NCBI GenBank assembly: GCA_030765665.1
Contig: JAVCCD010000110.1
Coordinates: forward strand, 1 to 6,150
Direction: 5' to 3'
DNA length: 6,150 bases
From: Candidatus Tenebribacter mawsonii
Lineage (GTDB): Bacteria > Cloacimonadota > Cloacimonadia > Cloacimonadales > TCS61
Shown: positions 1 to 5,627 of the stretch, piece after piece
Layout: each line of letters begins with the position of its first letter
Numbering within the stretch: the first letter of the stretch is position 1
The notes under the pieces: generated by a model
Databases searched by the model: none
Told to the model about the DNA's origin: nothing
What the model saw: the letters and a program-made list of their open reading frames with translations, nothing else
Translations under genes and position numbers: made by a program

Positions 1-267
1 TGGCTTTTCCAACTTCATATTTTTGAAGTTCCATTTTACTATATTGAATATGGAATGAGCCAACTCGGTGCACTTTCAGTTTATAGAAATTACAAGAAAT
101 TCGGAAAAGAAAAGGCACTGGAAAAATATGAAGATTTCCTTAAACTTGGTTATACTGTTCCAGTAGATAAACTCTATGAAACAGCAGGAATAAAATTTGA
201 TTTTTCTGCTAAATATGTGAAAGAACTGGTTGATTTTGTTAAAGAAGAATTAGCAGCAATTAATTAA
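1..267 (+). CDS. M3-family oligoendopeptidase, C-terminal fragment (5' end outside window)
   Basis: The frame is open from base 1 and ends at TAA 265-267, giving 88 residues of a protein that begins upstream of the window. The start FEVPFYYIEYGMSQLGALSVYRNYKK is, from memory of the family, the conserved C-terminal helical stretch of M3-family (PepF-related) oligoendopeptidases. The following segment with a Lys/Glu-rich helix and 'YETAGIKFDFS' matches the usual end of these proteins. Members are cytoplasmic zinc metallopeptidases that cut short peptides. The catalytic HExxH lies several hundred bases upstream in such proteins and is not visible here. An internal ATG at 55 is only a methionine inside this conserved stretch, not a start. 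The assignment rests on the tail alone, so the subfamily is uncertain. Confidence 0.85.
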   Translation, partial: WLFQLHIFEVPFYYIEYGMSQLGALSVYRNYKKFGKEKALEKYEDFLKLGYTVPVDKLYETAGIKFDFSAKYVKELVDFVKEELAAIN

Positions 268-294
268 TAGTTGTTTGTCTTTGCAAGTTTTTTT

Positions 295-381
295 GTCAGC
301 GGCATCAGACGAAGCAATCTCAACTACTAAGCAAGAAAAGAAAGAAATGATTGCCACGTCGCATTTGCTCCTCGCAATGAC
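295..381. repeat. Decayed interspersed palindromic repeat
   Basis: Two inverted arms face each other. 308-319 (gacgaagcaatc) pairs with 349-360 (gattgccacgtc) at 10 of 12 positions, and the outer gtca (295-298) pairs with tgac (378-381). The left arm is about 8 bases shorter between these blocks, so the element is eroded. The spacer 320-348 is A-rich. The arm sequence resembles a palindromic repeat (GTCATTGCGAGGAGC...GACGAAGCAATC type) that I recall from many unrelated bacterial genomes, where copies lie between genes. It occupies most of the 139-base gap between the peptidase and phosphodiesterase genes and ends 15 bases before the Shine-Dalgarno sequence of the latter. A role in RNA 3'-end stability or termination is possible but not shown. 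Confidence 0.6.
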
Positions 382-406
382 AGTAAGTATATTATAAGGA
401 GATGAT

Positions 407-1639
407 ATGAATTCAAAAATTACATCAAAACGATTAATCTTTATTTGGATGTTAATAACATTTTCTATCTGCTTATTTGCAGGTGAACCCTATGTAATCA
501 TGGTTTCATTTGATGGTTTCCGGTATGATTATGACACAAAAACCGAAACACCTAATCTTGATTTTATGAGAGATAACGGTGTTAAGGCAGAATCAATACA
601 ACCGGTTTTTCCATCAAAAACGTTTCCCAATCATTACGCGCTGGCAACCGGAGCTTATGCTGCAACTAATATGATAACCGCAAATAAATTTTACGATTAT
701 GACTTTAAAGAAGTATACAAAATCTCTGATAAAGAAAAAGTTAGAGACGCAAAATGGTATAAAGCAGAACCTATATGGGTTACAGCAGAACGACAAAATG
801 TTAAGAGCGCTTCCTATTTTTGGGTTGGATCAGAAGCTCCAATCAAAGGATATTTACCCTCAATTGTAAAAGCTTACGATCATAATTTTCCTTACATCGC
901 TCGTGTAGATTCTGTGATGACCTGGTTGCAATTGCCAGAGGAAAAGCGTCCGCATCTGGTGATGTTGTATTTTGATGAACCCGATTCGGATGGACATAAA
1001 TATGGTTCTGAAAATCCTGATCTTATTCCAACTATAAAATATATGGATAACATTTTAGGATACATTCTGGATGGAATAAAAAAACTGGATATTGCAGATG
1101 AAATAAATCTGGTTCTGGTTAGCGATCATGGGATGACGACAATAAGTCAGGATAAAATTATCTATCTGGAAGATCATGTACCAGAAATGAACGCACTTCT
1201 CAGTTATGGTGGCGGACCCTTTATGCAAGTCCATTTAAAAGAAAAAAATGTCACGCTGACCAACCAAATGGATGAGCAACTTAAAAATGTTGAACATCTC
1301 ACAACTTTCAAACGTGATGAAGTTCCAGAGAGATATCATTTCGTTAATAGGAATACCGGTGATTTTGTGTTAGTTGCTGATGAAGGCTGGTTAATTTTAA
1401 CCAAAGATGAAGAATATAAATCAAACGGTACACATGGTTATGACCCTGCTGTAAAAAATATGCATGGAATATTCTATGCAATGGGACCTCAAATTAAAAC
1501 CAATTATAAGATCGGAACATTTGAGAATATCCATGTTTATCCATTGATATGTGAATTACTTGGAATAAAACCATATGCTAATGCACTTGATGCACCGGAA
1601 GGCCGCTTAGAAGTTATAGAAGAAATATTAATAAAATGA
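407..1639 (+). CDS. Exported ectonucleotide pyrophosphatase/phosphodiesterase (NPP-like, alkaline phosphatase superfamily)
   Basis: This is a 410-residue enzyme expected to hydrolyse nucleotide pyrophosphate or phosphodiester bonds outside the cytoplasm with two metal ions, probably zinc. A basic start and hydrophobic stretch (about residues 10-24) ending LFA-G look like a signal peptide, with cleavage near A25; no lipobox is seen. All seven metal/nucleophile positions of the NPP family are present: D36 (SFDGFR), nucleophile T72 (FPSKTFPNH), D193 and H197 (EPDSDGH), D240-H241 (SDHGM) and H343 (GTHGYDP). N93 in ANKFYD matches the substrate-phosphate-binding Asn. Length fits compact bacterial NPPs without accessory domains. 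The start is supported by AAGGAG at 396-401, five bases before ATG. It looks monocistronic, with a repeat upstream and a hairpin downstream. Substrate choice (nucleotides or phospholipid-type diesters) cannot be read from the sequence. Confidence 0.92.
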   Translation: MNSKITSKRLIFIWMLITFSICLFAGEPYVIMVSFDGFRYDYDTKTETPNLDFMRDNGVKAESIQPVFPSKTFPNHYALATGAYAATNMITANKFYDYDFKEVYKISDKEKVRDAKWYKAEPIWVTAERQNVKSASYFWVGSEAPIKGYLPSIVKAYDHNFPYIARVDSVMTWLQLPEEKRPHLVMLYFDEPDSDGHKYGSENPDLIPTIKYMDNILGYILDGIKKLDIADEINLVLVSDHGMTTISQDKIIYLEDHVPEMNALLSYGGGPFMQVHLKEKNVTLTNQMDEQLKNVEHLTTFKRDEVPERYHFVNRNTGDFVLVADEGWLILTKDEEYKSNGTHGYDPAVKNMHGIFYAMGPQIKTNYKIGTFENIHVYPLICELLGIKPYANALDAPEGRLEVIEEILIK

Positions 1640-1647
1640 GTATTTTG

Positions 1648-1674
1648 AGAAAGTTCCCAATTTGGGAACTTTCT
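1648..1674. terminator. Perfect 13-bp-arm palindrome after the NPP gene (terminator-like)
   Basis: Arms 1648-1660 and 1662-1674 are exact reverse complements around a single base, with a core of gttccc/gggaac; in RNA the stem would be about 11 bp with a 5-base loop. It starts 9 bases after the NPP stop, which fits an RNA 3'-end hairpin. There is no clear T-run after the stem (only acttgacttta), so it is not a textbook intrinsic terminator. It ends 2 bases before the putative -35 of higB, so an operator role for the higBA promoter is an alternative. Confidence 0.5.
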
Positions 1675-1676
1675 AC

Positions 1677-1711
1677 TTGACTTTAAATCAATTCAAATTA
1701 ATTTATCTTTG
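1677..1711 (+). promoter_or_regulatory. Putative promoter of higBA
   Basis: TTGACT (1677-1682) matches a -35 box at five of six positions. TATCTTTG (1704-1711) matches the Bacteroidetes -7 consensus TAnnTTTG. The gap between them is 21 bases, longer than ideal for either the sigma-70 or the Bacteroidetes model, so the two may not belong to one promoter. Position between the hairpin and the toxin start (ATG 1724) makes a promoter here likely. HigA would be expected to autorepress it. Confidence 0.35.
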
Positions 1712-1723
1712 TGAGTAAAAAAA

Positions 1724-2029
1724 ATGCGTGTGATTGCCAGAAAAACATTAGTTGAATATGGGAAGAAATATCCTGAAGCTAAAGGTCAACTCGTTGCTTG
1801 GTGTAAGTTTGTGGAAAAAGAAAAATGGCTTAACTTTAATGATGTAAAAGAATTTTCTAATTCTGCTGATTTAATTGAAAACCAAACTTTAATTTTTAAT
1901 ATCAAAGGTGGTCGGTTTAGATTAGAAGTAAAAGTTGCTTTTAGAATACAAATTGTATTTATTATTTGGTTTGGCACTCACACAGAATATGATAAAAGAA
2001 ATAAGGAGAGAAAAAAATGTTCAAATTAA
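1724..2029 (+). CDS. higB: HigB-family toxin of a type II toxin-antitoxin system
   Basis: This 101-residue protein matches the HigB toxin family (RelE-like fold), which are ribosome-dependent mRNA endonucleases. Visible landmarks are MRVIARKTLVEY at the start, the aromatic W26/W35 region, NIKGGRFRL (59-67) and GTHTEYDK (84-91). The last contains the conserved His-Tyr-Asp-Lys cluster near the C-terminus. Length is that of the family (about 95-105). ATG 1724 is preceded only by a weak GTGAG (1711-1715) and an A-run, so translation is probably modest. The 3' end overlaps the antitoxin gene by 13 bases, and the antitoxin's strong ribosome-binding site lies inside this reading frame, the standard toxin-first higBA order. 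No disrupted residue or frameshift is seen, so it looks intact. Confidence 0.88.
   Translation: MRVIARKTLVEYGKKYPEAKGQLVAWCKFVEKEKWLNFNDVKEFSNSADLIENQTLIFNIKGGRFRLEVKVAFRIQIVFIIWFGTHTEYDKRNKERKKCSN
2003..2008 (+). promoter_or_regulatory. Strong ribosome-binding site of higA, inside higB
   Basis: AAGGAG lies 8 bases before the higA ATG (2017) and within the last codons of higB. It decides the antitoxin start, which has no competing upstream ATG with such a site. Contrast with the weak GTGAG before higB suggests more antitoxin than toxin is made from one transcript. Confidence 0.7.
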
Positions 2030-3231
2030 TTAAAAGTGAAAAGCAATACGAAGAATATCTTGATATTGCTGAAACTTTGCTAGATTTAGATCCTGAACCT
2101 GGATCTAATAAAGGTGATGAACTTGAACTTCTCACTCTTCTAATCGAAAAATATGAAGATGAGCATTATCCAATAGATTTTCCAGATCCGATAGAAGCAA
2201 TAAAATTTCAAATGGAGCATCAAGGCATTACTCAAAAAGAGCTAGCTTCATTCATTGGTAGCCCAAGTAAGGTCTCTGAAATCTTAAGCCGAAAACGACC
2301 TTTAACTTTAAAGATGATTCGAGCACTAAATACCCATCTAAATATACCTGCTGAAATCCTATTAGGCAAAGAAGGTGAAACAATACCAACTAATTTTACT
2401 GATATTGATTGGAGTAAATTTCCGATAATTGAAATGCATAATAAGAATTATTTTCCTGATTTTCGCGATACAAAGTATAAAGCAAAAGATGTGGCTGAAG
2501 AATTGATGCGTCCATTTCTTGAACTTACAAAATCCTATTTTGAGATGATTCCTTTAAACAGACAACATATCAGAAGTAGTTCTGAAGCTGACCCCTATGC
2601 TCTTTTGGCTTGGCACGCAAAAGCATTAGTAAAAGCAATTACAAACCCCTTGGATACAAAATTTAAAACAGACTTAATCAATGAAAAATTTATTAATGAT
2701 TTATTAAGTTTAAGCAGAAAAGAAAATGGTTCTAATCTTGCACAGAGTTTTTTAAAAAATTATGGAATTCATTTGATAATTGAACCCAAACTCGCTCATA
2801 CACATATTGATGGATCTGTCTTTTGGAACAAATCTGAAAATCCTGTTATAATAATGACTCTACGCCATGATAGACTGGATAATTTTTGGTTTACTTTACT
2901 TCATGAAATCGGACATCTACAATTACATCTTACTTATAATGATTATTATAATTTTGTAGATGATCTTCAATATTTTGATAAATTAGATAATTTAGAAAGG
3001 GAAGCAGATAAATTTGCCAGTGAAGCTTTAATCCCTTCACGTTTTTGGAAAGATGATTTATTAACAAATTTTAATGCTGAAGAAATTACGTCATTAGCTG
3101 AATCTATTGGCGTTCATACAGCAATTGTTGCAGGTAGAATTCGCTGGGAAAATAAAAATTATCAAATTCTATCAAGACTTATTGGAAGCAAAGAAGTAAG
3201 ATCTCAGTTTCCTCTTGAATTCCCTTGTTAA
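2017..3231 (+). CDS. higA: HigA-type antitoxin fused to an ImmA/IrrE zinc metallopeptidase domain
   Basis: The 404-residue protein has two recognisable halves. Residues 1-117 match HigA antitoxins: an acidic helical N-terminus (EKQYEEYLDIAETLLDL) and an Xre-type helix-turn-helix (about 59-117, with ITQKELASFIG, SEILSRKRPLT and LNIPAEILLG), expected to bind HigB and repress the operon. Residues about 240-404 match ImmA/IrrE peptidases (COG2856 type): HEIGH at 296-300 gives two zinc-ligand histidines and the catalytic E297, and E329 in EREADKFASEALIP is the likely third ligand. Classical HigA is roughly 90-130 residues, so about 290 residues are extra. The middle (118-240) is a helical linker. 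By analogy with ImmA cleaving ImmR and IrrE cleaving DdrO, the domain could cleave an Xre-type repressor, perhaps this protein itself, under stress; that is inference. Base composition is very AT-rich (11 G+C in bases 2941-3000). Confidence 0.85.
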   Translation: MFKLIKSEKQYEEYLDIAETLLDLDPEPGSNKGDELELLTLLIEKYEDEHYPIDFPDPIEAIKFQMEHQGITQKELASFIGSPSKVSEILSRKRPLTLKMIRALNTHLNIPAEILLGKEGETIPTNFTDIDWSKFPIIEMHNKNYFPDFRDTKYKAKDVAEELMRPFLELTKSYFEMIPLNRQHIRSSSEADPYALLAWHAKALVKAITNPLDTKFKTDLINEKFINDLLSLSRKENGSNLAQSFLKNYGIHLIIEPKLAHTHIDGSVFWNKSENPVIIMTLRHDRLDNFWFTLLHEIGHLQLHLTYNDYYNFVDDLQYFDKLDNLEREADKFASEALIPSRFWKDDLLTNFNAEEITSLAESIGVHTAIVAGRIRWENKNYQILSRLIGSKEVRSQFPLEFPC

Positions 3232-3243
3232 CGTGAGAAAATA

Positions 3244-4281
3244 TTGAAGACAATAAAAATACAAGAGTTCATAAAAGTTTCACAAAGTCTGCCTATCATT
3301 GATGTACGCACTCCTGCAGAATTCAGTGACGGGCATATTACAGGTGCGATAAATATCCCTATATTTTCCAATGAAGAACGTGCTGTGGTAGGCACAAAAT
3401 ACAAGCAGGAAAGCCGTGATACTGCTATTGCAAAAGCATTGGAATATATCGCAGAGAAAACCGATCATTACCTTGACGAACTACAAAAATTAGTACAATC
3501 AAATGAAATTTGCGTTTATTGCTGGAGAGGTGGATTTCGCAGCGAAGGAATGGGGCATCTCTTCCAAACTGCCGGAAAAAAAATTTACCGGTTAGTTGGT
3601 GGATATAAAGCATATCGTAATTTTGTACTCGATTCATTTAAGGTTAAATTTAAGCTCATTGTTATTGGTGGAATGACGGGAAGTGGAAAAACCGAGATCC
3701 TGGAAGAAATTGGAAAAACAAACGAACAAATGCTCGATCTGGAAGGGATCGCCAATCATAAAGGTTCTGCTTTTGGAGCTCTTGGACAAGATGATCAACC
3801 CACAACACAGCAGTTTGAGAATGACCTTGCAGCACAATTGACTAAATTTGATCCTCAGCAAAATATCTGGCTGGAAGATGAAAGCAGAATGATAGGAAGA
3901 GTGAAGATCCCTGATGATCTGTTCGATCAAATAAGAAGTTCTTCTGTTTTAAAAATTGAAGTTTCTAAAGATAATCGCATTAACCGACTGATTAAGGATT
4001 ATGCTAATTTCAGTAAAGATGATCTGATAAATTCCATTAATAATATTTCCCGCAGATTGGGTGGATTAAATACTAAACTGGCAACTGAGGCAATTGGAGT
4101 AGAAGATTATTATAAAGCTACCGATATCATTTTAGATTATTATGATAGAACCTACACTTACGGGCTTGAGAAAAGAAAAGGACAGACTGTTCTCCCCTTA
4201 AAACTTGATGGAAATAATGCAAAAGAAAATGTCAAGAAAGTGATTGAATTTGTGAAAAAGGAATTGAACTTTTTCATTTGA
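3244..4281 (+). CDS. mnmH: tRNA 2-selenouridine synthase MnmH (SelU/YbbB)
   Basis: MnmH replaces sulfur by selenium in 2-thiouridine at the wobble position of tRNAs for Lys, Glu and Gln, using selenophosphate, through a geranylated intermediate. The 345 residues show the family architecture. An N-terminal rhodanese domain (1-130) carries IDVRTPAEF and the active-site C93 in YCWRGGFRS. A P-loop domain follows, with Walker A GMTGSGKT (143-150), LEGIANHKGSAFG (ending at G178), LEDESRMIG (from L210) and the C-terminal YYDRTYTYGLEKR. E. coli YbbB is 364 residues, so this copy is complete. The only plausible start is TTG 3244: it lies 12 bases after and in frame with the higA stop, and the next in-frame methionine is residue 103, past C93. 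GTGAG (3233-3237) is a weak ribosome-binding site. Spacing implies cotranscription with higBA. Composition (27 G+C per 60 in two sampled lines) is higher than in its neighbours. Its presence implies selenophosphate synthetase (SelD) elsewhere in the genome. Confidence 0.95.
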   Translation: MKTIKIQEFIKVSQSLPIIDVRTPAEFSDGHITGAINIPIFSNEERAVVGTKYKQESRDTAIAKALEYIAEKTDHYLDELQKLVQSNEICVYCWRGGFRSEGMGHLFQTAGKKIYRLVGGYKAYRNFVLDSFKVKFKLIVIGGMTGSGKTEILEEIGKTNEQMLDLEGIANHKGSAFGALGQDDQPTTQQFENDLAAQLTKFDPQQNIWLEDESRMIGRVKIPDDLFDQIRSSSVLKIEVSKDNRINRLIKDYANFSKDDLINSINNISRRLGGLNTKLATEAIGVEDYYKATDIILDYYDRTYTYGLEKRKGQTVLPLKLDGNNAKENVKKVIEFVKKELNFFI

Positions 4282-4293
4282 CATTAATAATTT
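4238..4293 (+). repeat. Direct repeat copy 1: mnmH 3' end and downstream TTGACA region
   Basis: Bases 4238-4257 match 4616-4635 at 19 of 20 positions. After a stretch present only in this copy, 4277-4283 and 4286-4293 match 4641-4647 and 4648-4655 exactly, separated here by two extra bases. The copy covers the last mnmH codons (VIEFVKKELNFFI), the stop and the start of the intergenic region. With copy 2 it brackets the CopG antitoxin gene. Confidence 0.7.
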
Positions 4294-4312
4294 GTGTTAC
4301 GTTATTGACGTA
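4278..4312 (+). promoter_or_regulatory. Putative promoter with operator-like palindrome for the CopG-type antitoxin
   Basis: TTGACA (4278-4283) is a perfect -35 box that overlaps the mnmH stop codon. Seventeen bases on, gttatt (4301-4306) is a poor -10. This -10 position falls inside the inverted repeat TACGT-N5-ACGTA (4298-4302 and 4308-4312), whose half-sites are suited to a dimeric ribbon-helix-helix repressor such as the protein encoded just downstream (ATG 4340). Autoregulation through this site is inference. Confidence 0.35.
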
Positions 4313-4339
4313 GTTTTTTAATGAAGGGAAATAGATATA

Positions 4340-4621
4340 ATGAGCAAATATAAAGATATTCCAAAATTCAAAAATGAAACAGAAGAAAGAGAATTCTGGG
4401 CAAAAGCAGATTCATCTAAATATATTAATTGGAAGAAAGCAGAAAAAGTAACATTCTCAAAATTAAAACCTTCAACCAAAACCATTTCCTTACGACTTCC
4501 GGAACTTGTTTTAGATGAAATAAAAATGATCGCAAATAAAAGAGATGTACCATACCAATCATTGATCAAAATATTTTTGAAAGATCGAATTGATCTTGAA
4601 TTGAAACATACGGTTAAGTGA
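4340..4621 (+). CDS. Solitary CopG/BrnA-type ribbon-helix-helix antitoxin
   Basis: The 93-residue protein fits the CopG antitoxin family that usually partners BrnT-like toxins. It has an N-terminal toxin-contact segment (IPKFKNETEEREFWAKADSSKYINW, residues 7-31) and a C-terminal ribbon-helix-helix with strand TISLRLP (48-54) and helices LVLDEIKMIANKRD and PYQSLIKIFLKDRI. Such proteins neutralise a toxin and repress their own promoter. A brnT-like toxin gene would be expected immediately upstream, but that place is taken by mnmH, and nothing toxin-like lies in 4622-4745. So it is either an orphan or its toxin is unrecognised. AAGGG (4324-4328) lies 11 bases before the ATG. The TGA stop (4619-4621) lies within direct-repeat copy 2, so the repeat junction sets the protein's end. 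Confidence 0.8.
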   Translation: MSKYKDIPKFKNETEEREFWAKADSSKYINWKKAEKVTFSKLKPSTKTISLRLPELVLDEIKMIANKRDVPYQSLIKIFLKDRIDLELKHTVK

Positions 4622-4662
4622 TTGAGTTTGTGAAAGAAAATTTGACAAATAATTTCCGTTAA
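4616..4662 (+). repeat. Direct repeat copy 2: truncated extra mnmH C-terminus
   Basis: This stretch repeats the mnmH 3' end (see 4238-4293): 19 of 20 identical in 4616-4635, then tttgaca and aataattt in the same order, with about 14 bases missing between the blocks. In the frame matching mnmH (from 4618) it reads VIEFVKENLTNNFR and stops at TAA 4660-4662, itself a plausible mnmH C-terminus. The block TTGACA (4642-4647) may serve as a -35 for the next gene, but I see no convincing -10. The rest of the gap, 4663-4745, holds no recognisable feature apart from the AAGGA ribosome-binding site at 4731-4735. Confidence 0.65.
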
Positions 4663-4745
4663 TGTTTTCTGCTAAGTGAGTATTGAATACAATGTTAAGC
4701 AAAGAATTAGATTTGTGAATATCGAAATGAAAGGACTGAAAAAAA

Positions 4746-5627
4746 GTGTATTATCGTAGAAAAGTTTTATTGGCTCTGATAGAAAAATCAGATAAAAAAC
4801 GAATTGGAAAATTAAATTTACAGAAACTATTGTTCCTATTCTGCCAAAAGCAAGATAAGCCAGTTTATGATTTTATTCCATACCATTATGGCTGTTTTTC
4901 CTTTCAAGCAAATAAAGATTTATCACTGTTAAGTAGTTTTTATAATCTTGTTGAAAACAATAAAAAAGAATGGAAATTAAAAACAAAAGAATTTTTTTTT
5001 GATCAATTAAAAAGCGAAGATTCCATGATCATGAAAGAAATTCTTGAAACAGAAGAGGTTGATAATCTTTCTAAACTGATCTCAAAAATATATAAAGAAT
5101 TTCCTTATTACGCGATAAAAAGTAAACGGGATTTAAACATAAATGAAAAAGCATTGATTAATAAAGAAAAAGAAAAAATCAATTCCCAAAATGAAACGAC
5201 TCTATTTACAATCGGTTATGAAGGAATAAGTTTAGACGCATATCTTAATAAATTAGTAAAAAATAATATCTCCCTTTTGTGTGATGTACGCAAAAAACCA
5301 CTCAGTATGAAATATGGATTTTCCAAAAAACAATTACAAAACTATTGTAATAATTTAGGGATTAAATATGTACATATTCCAAATCTTGGAATTGAAAGTG
5401 ATTTAAGGAAAGGATTAACAGATAAAGAAAGTTACCAAAAACTATTTGCTTCTTACAGAATTGGACTTAATGAAAAAACTGATGAATTGGAACACATTTA
5501 TAAATTGATAAAAGAATACAAAAGAATTGCTCTTACTTGTTTTGAAAAAGATCATATTTTCTGTCACCGAAATAGCTTATCGATGCGAATTGATAATGAT
5601 TATAATATTCCAGTTTTACATCTATGA
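4746..5627 (+). CDS. DUF488 domain protein with an extra N-terminal domain
   Basis: The 293-residue protein starts with GTG 4746. An in-frame TGA sits at 4737-4739, so no earlier start is possible, and AAGGA (4731-4735) lies 10 bases upstream. The N-terminal region (1 to about 85; MYYRRKVLLALIEK, LNLQKLLFLFCQ, FIPYHYGCFSFQ) is a helical domain that faintly recalls Panacea/DUF4065-type folds; that link is weak. A Lys/Glu-rich linker follows. Residues 153-285 are a DUF488 domain: TIGYEG (155-160), CDVRKKPLSMKYGFSK (from C179), YVHIPNLG and the signature CFEKDHIFCHR (265-275), whose two Cys and His are conserved in the family. The biochemical function of DUF488 is not established to my knowledge. 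The stop overlaps the next start as ATGA, so the two are translationally coupled. It is strongly AT-rich (14-15 G+C per 60 in sampled lines), which suggests an acquired module. Confidence 0.8.
   Translation: MYYRRKVLLALIEKSDKKRIGKLNLQKLLFLFCQKQDKPVYDFIPYHYGCFSFQANKDLSLLSSFYNLVENNKKEWKLKTKEFFFDQLKSEDSMIMKEILETEEVDNLSKLISKIYKEFPYYAIKSKRDLNINEKALINKEKEKINSQNETTLFTIGYEGISLDAYLNKLVKNNISLLCDVRKKPLSMKYGFSKKQLQNYCNNLGIKYVHIPNLGIESDLRKGLTDKESYQKLFASYRIGLNEKTDELEHIYKLIKEYKRIALTCFEKDHIFCHRNSLSMRIDNDYNIPVLHL

Noticed and set aside
279..294. ttgcaa followed by a T-run after the peptidase gene, considered as an intrinsic terminator
   Set aside because: The stem would be only a few base pairs with no loop; the T-run alone is not enough.
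614..796. 60-codon minus-strand open frame inside the NPP gene
   Set aside because: It is opposite the catalytic KTFPNH and ANKFYD region of NPP, with no homology.
1786..1977. 63-codon minus-strand open frame inside higB
   Set aside because: It is antisense to most of the toxin gene and has no recognisable motif.
3280..3637. Two minus-strand open frames (3280-3468 and 3425-3637) inside mnmH
   Set aside because: They are antisense to the rhodanese domain, Cys/Phe-rich in a way typical of reversed coding sequence, and have no supporting ribosome-binding sites or homology.
3634..3930. 98-codon minus-strand open frame inside mnmH
   Set aside because: It lies opposite the conserved P-loop domain of mnmH, shows no family resemblance, and is explained by the mnmH codon pattern.
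4318..4569. 83-codon minus-strand open frame over the CopG antitoxin, considered as a missing toxin
   Set aside because: It is antisense to the clearly coding antitoxin; the translation is Ser/Phe/Ile-rich without BrnT or any other toxin motif.
4692..4759. Tiny frames MLSKELDL (from 4692) and MKGLKKSVLS (4727-4759) ahead of or overlapping the DUF488 start
   Set aside because: They are too short and lack attenuator-like structure. The second has no ribosome-binding site of its own; the AAGGA lies after its ATG and serves the GTG at 4746.
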